Below, one piece after another: positions 34,252 to 38,975 of a DNA stretch of 38,975 nt. A model generated the notes under the pieces. That model had not been told where the DNA came from. It ran no database searches and was given only the letters and a program-made list of their open reading frames with translations. The DNA is taken from positions 1 through 38,975 of the forward strand of contig CAJXAV010000010.1 of assembly GCA_913050095.1 (NCBI GenBank). Direction: 5' to 3'. Made by a program: the position numbers and the translations under genes. Each line of letters opens with the position of its first letter. The stretch's first letter is position 1. This DNA is from an uncultured Gammaproteobacteria bacterium (GTDB taxonomy: Bacteria > Pseudomonadota > Gammaproteobacteria > Poriferisulfidales > GCA-002705445).

Positions 34252-34701
34252 ATGAGCAATATATTAATATTAAATGGTCCAAATTTAAATCTTCTAGGCG
34301 AACGAGAGCCGGAGATATATGGTTACGAATCTCTTGATGATATTTCAGCAAGCCTTGATGATGTTGCCAAGGAGATAAAAGTTGACCTAAGTCATCAGCA
34401 ATTTAATTCTGAAGCAGAATTAATTGAGGAAATTCATAGAGCTAAGAAAGAAAAAATAGATTTTATAATTTTTAACCCCGGTGCTTTTACTCATACAAGT
34501 ATAGCATTAAGAGATGCACTATTAGGTGTTTCCATACCTTTCATTGAAGTCCATATTTCTAATGTTTTTTCAAGGGAAGATTTTAGAAAGAAGTCCTATT
34601 TGTCTGATATAGCAGTAGGCGTGATTTCAGGACATGGTATTTTTGGATATGAGTTAGCTTTGATGTCAGCTTTTAATATTTTAAATAATAAAGGGAAATA
34701 A
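34252..34701 (+). CDS. aroQ: 3-dehydroquinate dehydratase, type II
   Basis: Third step of the shikimate pathway. 149 residues: [21 protein letters not shown] (catalytic Tyr in the lid), [66 protein letters not shown], and [14 protein letters not shown] (catalytic His). aroQ-accB-accC is the standard order in proteobacteria. The 64-base spacer upstream holds a short direct repeat (GAATTTAAA twice) and probably the operon promoter. Confidence 0.97.
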   Translation: MSNILILNGPNLNLLGEREPEIYGYESLDDISASLDDVAKEIKVDLSHQQFNSEAELIEEIHRAKKEKIDFIIFNPGAFTHTSIALRDALLGVSIPFIEVHISNVFSREDFRKKSYLSDIAVGVISGHGIFGYELALMSAFNILNNKGK

Positions 34702-34702
34702 T

Positions 34703-35167
34703 GTGGATATACGAAAAGTAAAAAAATTAATGGAAATGCTTGAAGAATCAACATTGGCAGAAATGGAGATTATCGAGGGTGAAGAATCTATTAGATTGAG
34801 CAAATCTTCAAATGTACCTATACAAGACGCAGTTCATCATATTCCAGAACAAATAAATAATGTTGAATTAAACAATAATAATAAAAAAGAAAATGTAATT
34901 GATGAAAAAAATGATAGAAAAATTGATATAACCGGTCATGAAGTTAAATCACCTATGGTTGGAACATTTTACGAAGCTCCGTCTCCTGGATCTAAGCCAT
35001 TCGTAACAATTGGCGATACAGTTAAAGCTGGAGACACTTTATGTATTATTGAAGCTATGAAAATGCTTAATCAAATAGAGTCCGATAAATCAGGTGTAAT
35101 AAAAGCAATCCTTTCTGAAAATGCTCAGCCAGTAGAATTTAATCAAGTTTTATTCATAATAGAGTAG
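34703..35167 (+). CDS. accB: Biotin carboxyl carrier protein of acetyl-CoA carboxylase
   Basis: Carries biotin for malonyl-CoA synthesis. 154 residues: N-terminal helix [20 protein letters not shown] with EESIRLSK, an Asn/Lys-rich linker at about 45-75 in place of the usual Pro/Ala linker, and the biotinyl domain [18 protein letters not shown] ... [13 protein letters not shown] with the biotin on Lys120. It starts at a GTG with AGGGA upstream, 1 base after aroQ. The Asn-rich linker fits the AT-rich genome. Confidence 0.96.
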   Translation: MDIRKVKKLMEMLEESTLAEMEIIEGEESIRLSKSSNVPIQDAVHHIPEQINNVELNNNNKKENVIDEKNDRKIDITGHEVKSPMVGTFYEAPSPGSKPFVTIGDTVKAGDTLCIIEAMKMLNQIESDKSGVIKAILSENAQPVEFNQVLFIIE

Positions 35168-35170
35168 ATA

Positions 35171-36526
35171 ATGATTAAGAAGTTATTGATAGCAAATAGA
35201 GGAGAAATAGCACTACGCATATTAAGAGCATGTAAAGACTTAGGTATTAAAACAGTCGCAGTACACTCAGTTGTAGATAGAGATTTAATGCATGTACGAC
35301 TAGCTGATGAATCAGTTTGTATTGGCCCGGCTGATTCAAGAGAAAGCTATCTTCTTCCGTCTTCAATAATAAGCGCTGCAGAAATAACAAATGCAGACGC
35401 AATCCACCCAGGTTTTGGTTTCTTATCAGAAAATGCTGATTTTGCAGAGCAAGTAACACAATCAGACTTTATTTTTGTTGGCCCTAAATCTGAAACAATA
35501 AAATTAATGGGGGATAAAATTTTAGCAAAAAAGGCAATGAATGATGTTGGTATAACCGGAATACCTGGTTCAAAAGGCGAGGTATCAAAAGATATTTCTA
35601 AAAATAAAAAATTAGTAAAAGAAATAGGTTATCCAGTATTAGTAAAAGCTGCTCATGGTGGCGGCGGTCGTGGTATGAGGACAGTTGAAAAAGAAGACGA
35701 TTTAGAAGAGGCGATAAAACTTACAAAAAATGAAGCAAAACTTGCATTTGGAAATGACACAGTATTTATAGAAAAATTTTTGCAAAATCCTAGGCATATT
35801 GAATTTCAAGTACTCTGTGATAATTTTGGAAACGCTATATGCCTTGGTGAAAGAGATTGTTCTATGCAAAGAAAACATCAGAAAGTTATCGAAGAAGCAC
35901 CAGCACCAGATATTTCTGAAGAAATTAGAAAAAAGATGACTAAGTTAGTTACAGATGCTTGCAAAAAAATAAATTATATTGGCGCAGGTACTTTCGAGTT
36001 TCTATATCAGGATGGAGAATTTTATTTTATAGAAATGAATACAAGAATACAGGTTGAACATCCAGTGACAGAGATGATTACAGGAATAGATATTGTTAGG
36101 CAGCAACTACTAATAGCTTCTGGAGAGAAAGTAGGCTACACACAAGACCAGGTTGAAATTAGAGGTCATGCAATCGAGTGCAGAATAAATGCTGAAAATT
36201 CAGAAACTTTTATACCTTGTCCAGGAACAATAGAACAATTTCATGCTCCAGGAGGCCCTGGAGTAAGAATGGACACACATATATATAACGGATATAAAGT
36301 ACCGCCAAATTATGATTCAATGATAGGCAAATTAATATCTTATGGTAATAACAGAGACGCAGCTATAAGAAGAATGAGCAATGCTCTTAATGAAATTGTT
36401 ATAGATGGGATTGATACAAATATAAATCTTCAAAAAAAATTAATTCTAGATTCTGTATTTCAAAAAGGATCATTTAGTATAAATTATTTAGAAAATAAAT
36501 TTAAAGAAGAAAATGGATCAAAATAA
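35171..36526 (+). CDS. accC: Biotin carboxylase of acetyl-CoA carboxylase
   Basis: ATP-dependent carboxylation of the biotin on AccB. 451 residues (E. coli 449): [35 protein letters not shown], the Gly-rich loop [51 protein letters not shown], and [20 protein letters not shown] with the catalytic Arg. Directly follows accB and overlaps fis by 14 bases. In most relatives prmA and dusB come before fis; here they are missing. Confidence 0.97.
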   Translation: MIKKLLIANRGEIALRILRACKDLGIKTVAVHSVVDRDLMHVRLADESVCIGPADSRESYLLPSSIISAAEITNADAIHPGFGFLSENADFAEQVTQSDFIFVGPKSETIKLMGDKILAKKAMNDVGITGIPGSKGEVSKDISKNKKLVKEIGYPVLVKAAHGGGGRGMRTVEKEDDLEEAIKLTKNEAKLAFGNDTVFIEKFLQNPRHIEFQVLCDNFGNAICLGERDCSMQRKHQKVIEEAPAPDISEEIRKKMTKLVTDACKKINYIGAGTFEFLYQDGEFYFIEMNTRIQVEHPVTEMITGIDIVRQQLLIASGEKVGYTQDQVEIRGHAIECRINAENSETFIPCPGTIEQFHAPGGPGVRMDTHIYNGYKVPPNYDSMIGKLISYGNNRDAAIRRMSNALNEIVIDGIDTNINLQKKLILDSVFQKGSFSINYLENKFKEENGSK

Positions 36527-36758
36527 AAAAACAACATTACTAAAAGAATTTGTAAAAGACGTTATGCAAGATTATTTTGAAAAAATAGATGGTTACCCGA
36601 TAGACAATATTTACAATTTAGTTATTGGTGAGGTAGAAAAACCTTTGATAGAAGAAACTATAAAATATTGTAAAGGTAATCAATCTAAGGCATCTGAATT
36701 ATTAGGTTTAAGTAGAGGTACATTGAGAAAAAAAATGAAACAATACAATATTTTATAA
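36513..36758 (+). CDS. fis: Fis-family DNA-binding protein
   Basis: Nucleoid-associated regulator in enterobacteria. 81 residues (E. coli 98), with the C-terminal helix-turn-helix [25 protein letters not shown] matching the Fis recognition helix almost residue for residue. The N-terminal hairpin arms used for recombinase contact are shortened. The start lies 14 bases inside accC, so its translation is probably coupled to fatty-acid synthesis genes. It is followed 13 bases later by purH, as fis-purH-purD in many gammaproteobacteria. It could act like the small Fis-like proteins outside enterobacteria. Confidence 0.92.
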   Translation: MDQNKKTTLLKEFVKDVMQDYFEKIDGYPIDNIYNLVIGEVEKPLIEETIKYCKGNQSKASELLGLSRGTLRKKMKQYNIL

Positions 36759-36771
36759 AACGGATCATAAA

Positions 36772-38328
36772 TTGAGTACAAAAAAAAAATATGCATTAAT
36801 AAGTGTCTCAGACAAAAAAAACCTAGAAGACATTTCACGCTTTTTAATTAATAATAATTTTCATATTATTTCTACGGGTGGGACATATACCACATTAAAA
36901 GAAATGAATATTCCTGTAATACAAATATCAGACATAACAAATTTTCCAGAAATAATGGACGGTAGGGTAAAAACACTGCATCCAAACGTTCATGCAGCAC
37001 TACTTGCAAGAAAAGTAGATCAAGAAATATTAAATAAATTAAAAATAGATAGAATAGATGTCCTTATAGTGAATTTTTATCCATTTGAAAGTGTGATAAA
37101 GAAAGGCAATACAAGTTTTGAGGATGCTATAGAAAATATTGATATTGGCGGTCCTGCAATGGTTAGAGCAGCAGCAAAAAATTATGAAAACTGTTGTGTT
37201 TTAACTGATGTAGAAAGTTATGAAGAATTTATGAAAGATTTTAATACAAATTTGAATTCCAACAAAAATTTTAATAAAAAAATGTCACTAAAAGCATTTG
37301 AATATGTAGCAAGTTATGATGTTTGTATTGCAAATTATTTAAATAGTGAAATTAATAAAGATATTTTTCCAAAATTTTATTCACTAAAAAAAATAAATAC
37401 TTTAAGATACGGGGAAAACCCTCACCAAAAATCTTCTCTATATCAGATTAAATCCAAAGACCGAAATACCAGTATAGTTAACTCATATCAACATCAGGGA
37501 AAAGAACTCTCATATAATAATATAGTTGATGGAGAGGCGGCTTTAACATGCGCTATAAACTTTAATGAACCTGCATGTGTAATTGTTAAACATGCAAATC
37601 CATGCGGTGTTTCAATAAGCAATAATCTTGAAGAGTCATACATAAATGCATATGCAACGGACCCAGTATCTGCCTTTGGCGGAGTGATAGCATTTAATAA
37701 AGAAGTTGACATCCGCTTGGTAAAAAATATTTATGAAAAACAATTTGTTGAACTAATTATTGCACCAAAATTTTCTGAGGAAGCATTAAATTTTTCTAAA
37801 AGCAAAGAAAATGTTCGAATACTGGAATATGATATGCAAAATAATATGGATGTTAAAAATTGTAGTGGTATTAAATCACTTAACGATGGAATTTTGATTC
37901 AAAGTGAAGATTTTTCAGAAAAAGATATTTTTGAAAATTATAAAATTGTTTCAAAAAAAATTCCTAGTAAAAAAGAATTAGAGGATTTACATTTCGCTTG
38001 GACCGTATCTAAGTATGTGAAATCAAATGCCATTGTATTTTGCAAAAATAAAAATACTCTTGGAATTGGTGCAGGACAAATGAGTAGAATAGATTCAACA
38101 TTTATTGCTGCAAAAAAAGCAAAAGAACAAGAATTTGATCTAAAAAACTCAGTAATGGCATCTGACGCATTTTTTCCATTCACTGATAATGTTGATAAAG
38201 CCGGAGAATTAAAAGTATCATCAATAATTCAACCAGGTGGTTCTCAAAATGATAGTAAAGTCATTGATAGAGCAAATGAATTAAATATAAGTCTAGTATT
38301 CACAGGCATAAGACATTTTAGGCATTAG
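36772..38328 (+). CDS. purH: Bifunctional AICAR transformylase / IMP cyclohydrolase
   Basis: Last two steps of IMP synthesis. 518 residues (E. coli 529). N-terminal cyclohydrolase: YALISVSDKKNLEDI, IISTGGTYTTLKE, FPEIMDGRVKTLHPNVHAAL, NFYPFE, IDIGGPAMVRAAAKNY. C-terminal transformylase: LRYGENPHQKSSLYQ, LSYNNIVDGEAAL, VIVKHANPCGVSI, YATDPVSAFGGVIAFN, GIGAGQMSRIDST, and AFFPFTDNVDKAGELKV. The start is a TTG with GGA about 9 bases upstream; no ATG fits the family N-terminus. Confidence 0.96.
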   Translation: MSTKKKYALISVSDKKNLEDISRFLINNNFHIISTGGTYTTLKEMNIPVIQISDITNFPEIMDGRVKTLHPNVHAALLARKVDQEILNKLKIDRIDVLIVNFYPFESVIKKGNTSFEDAIENIDIGGPAMVRAAAKNYENCCVLTDVESYEEFMKDFNTNLNSNKNFNKKMSLKAFEYVASYDVCIANYLNSEINKDIFPKFYSLKKINTLRYGENPHQKSSLYQIKSKDRNTSIVNSYQHQGKELSYNNIVDGEAALTCAINFNEPACVIVKHANPCGVSISNNLEESYINAYATDPVSAFGGVIAFNKEVDIRLVKNIYEKQFVELIIAPKFSEEALNFSKSKENVRILEYDMQNNMDVKNCSGIKSLNDGILIQSEDFSEKDIFENYKIVSKKIPSKKELEDLHFAWTVSKYVKSNAIVFCKNKNTLGIGAGQMSRIDSTFIAAKKAKEQEFDLKNSVMASDAFFPFTDNVDKAGELKVSSIIQPGGSQNDSKVIDRANELNISLVFTGIRHFRH

Positions 38329-38331
38329 ATT

Positions 38332-38975
38332 ATGAATCTATTAGTTATTGGCGGCGGCGGAAGAGAACATGCAATAGTCTGGAAAGCATCGCATTCGGAA
38401 AAAGTCAAAAAAATATATGTAATTCCTGGCAACCCAGGAATGGAAAAAGAAGACAAAGTGATTTTGGCCAATATAAAAAATCCAAGCAACCAGAATTATG
38501 TCAAATTTGCTAAAGATCATGATGTTGATTTAACAATAATTGGCCCAGAGGCTCCTTTGGTAGACGGTATAGTTGATGATTTTGAAAAAAACAATTTAGC
38601 AATATTCGGACCAAACAAGTCTGCAGCTCAACTTGAAGGCTCAAAAGATTTTTGTAAAAAAATCCTAAACTCTGGCAACATTCTTACAGCAAAACACAAA
38701 TCCTTTGACAATTCTATATCCGCAATAAATTTTATAAAAAAACAAAATATGCCTATAGTAATTAAAGCTGATGGCCTAGCTGCTGGTAAAGGTGTGTTTA
38801 TTTTGGAAGATAAAGAAAAAAGTTATAAATTAATAAATGACTTATTCACCGGTAGAATTGATGGAGTAAAGCCTGCAAAAATAATTATAGAAGAATTTTT
38901 AAAAGGTGAGGAGGCAAGTTTCATTTGCTTAGTATCAGGAGATCAAGTTCTTCCGTTAGCCTCATCAAAAGATCA
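38332..38975 (+). CDS. purD: Phosphoribosylamine-glycine ligase, N-terminal part (window edge)
   Basis: ATP-grasp ligase making glycinamide ribonucleotide in purine synthesis. 214 codons are visible before the window ends: MNLLVIGGGGREHAIVWKAS, VIPGNPGME, VDLTIIGPEAPLVDGIVDDF, FGPNKSAAQLEGSKDFCK, IKADGLAAGKGV, and IIEEFLKGEEASFICLV. The ATG at 38332 is 3 bases after the purH stop, the usual purH-purD order. Incomplete only because of the window edge. Confidence 0.96.
   Translation, partial: MNLLVIGGGGREHAIVWKASHSEKVKKIYVIPGNPGMEKEDKVILANIKNPSNQNYVKFAKDHDVDLTIIGPEAPLVDGIVDDFEKNNLAIFGPNKSAAQLEGSKDFCKKILNSGNILTAKHKSFDNSISAINFIKKQNMPIVIKADGLAAGKGVFILEDKEKSYKLINDLFTGRIDGVKPAKIIIEEFLKGEEASFICLVSGDQVLPLASSKD

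Noticed and set aside
1-38975. CRISPR arrays, insertion sequences, phage or integron parts
   Set aside because: No regularly spaced repeats, transposase or integrase genes, or long terminal inverted repeats were seen on reading; repeats found are short and AT-driven.

Overview
The window reads as chromosomal DNA of a streamlined marine gammaproteobacterium, most likely the SAR86 clade. The grounds are: very AT-rich sequence; gene spacing of a few bases or overlaps of 4-50 bases almost throughout; gammaproteobacterial markers and gene orders (cmoA-cmoB, pyrR-pyrB-pyrC', yggS-proC-yggT-metX-metW, mutY-yggX, accB-accC-fis-purH-purD); and a proteorhodopsin gene followed by a complete beta-carotene-to-retinal gene set. 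There are no insertion sequences, phage genes, CRISPR arrays or obvious islands. The clade assignment is inference from gene content, not from a phylogeny.

Layout. 1-1240 (minus): rpsI (cut by the window edge), rplM and adk. 1422-13830 (plus): a PPi-type phosphofructokinase, then an almost gapless train cmoA-cmoB-metK-ahcY-rsmE-gshB-ruvX-pyrR-pyrB-pyrC'-yggS-proC-yggT. Its first part handles SAM: making it (metK), using it (cmoA, cmoB, rsmE) and recycling SAH (ahcY). The pyrC' gene encodes a dihydroorotase-like protein that has lost its metal ligands. 13837-15743: a good promoter, a SAM-II/SAM-V-type riboswitch, then metX-metW. 15740-19586: small accessory genes, namely a TerB-like protein, an orphan Xre/MbcA/ParS antitoxin-like protein paired with a SET-domain methyltransferase, a YrfG-type nucleotidase, an MFS transporter, a DUF2237 protein and tRNA-Phe.

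19587-25064: the phototrophy locus. It has a long AT-rich leader with a 14-bp palindrome, a proteorhodopsin with the blue-tuning Gln, a strong terminator, then the overlapping genes crtI-crtB-crtY-blh. This set takes GGPP to phytoene, lycopene, beta-carotene and retinal; crtE and idi are not in the window. 25068-28981: mostly minus, with yggX, mutY, moaC, a DegP/DegQ-type protease and a one-domain asparaginase-like protein, plus moaD on the plus strand. 29098-38975 (plus): rph-rdgB; a 428-base AT-rich gap with several DnaA-box-like sites and a foldable leader; rpmE2; a Tat/lipoprotein M48 protease; dsbD; aroQ-accB-accC-fis; purH; and purD (cut by the window edge).

Most of the window is ordinary housekeeping. 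The points most worth a second look are the metX riboswitch with a visible ribosome-binding-site sequestering hairpin, the antitoxin-like/SET gene pair, the DnaA-box cluster with the structured rpmE2 leader, the terminator splitting proteorhodopsin from its chromophore genes, and lineage-specific losses inside conserved operons (yqgE; prmA-dusB).
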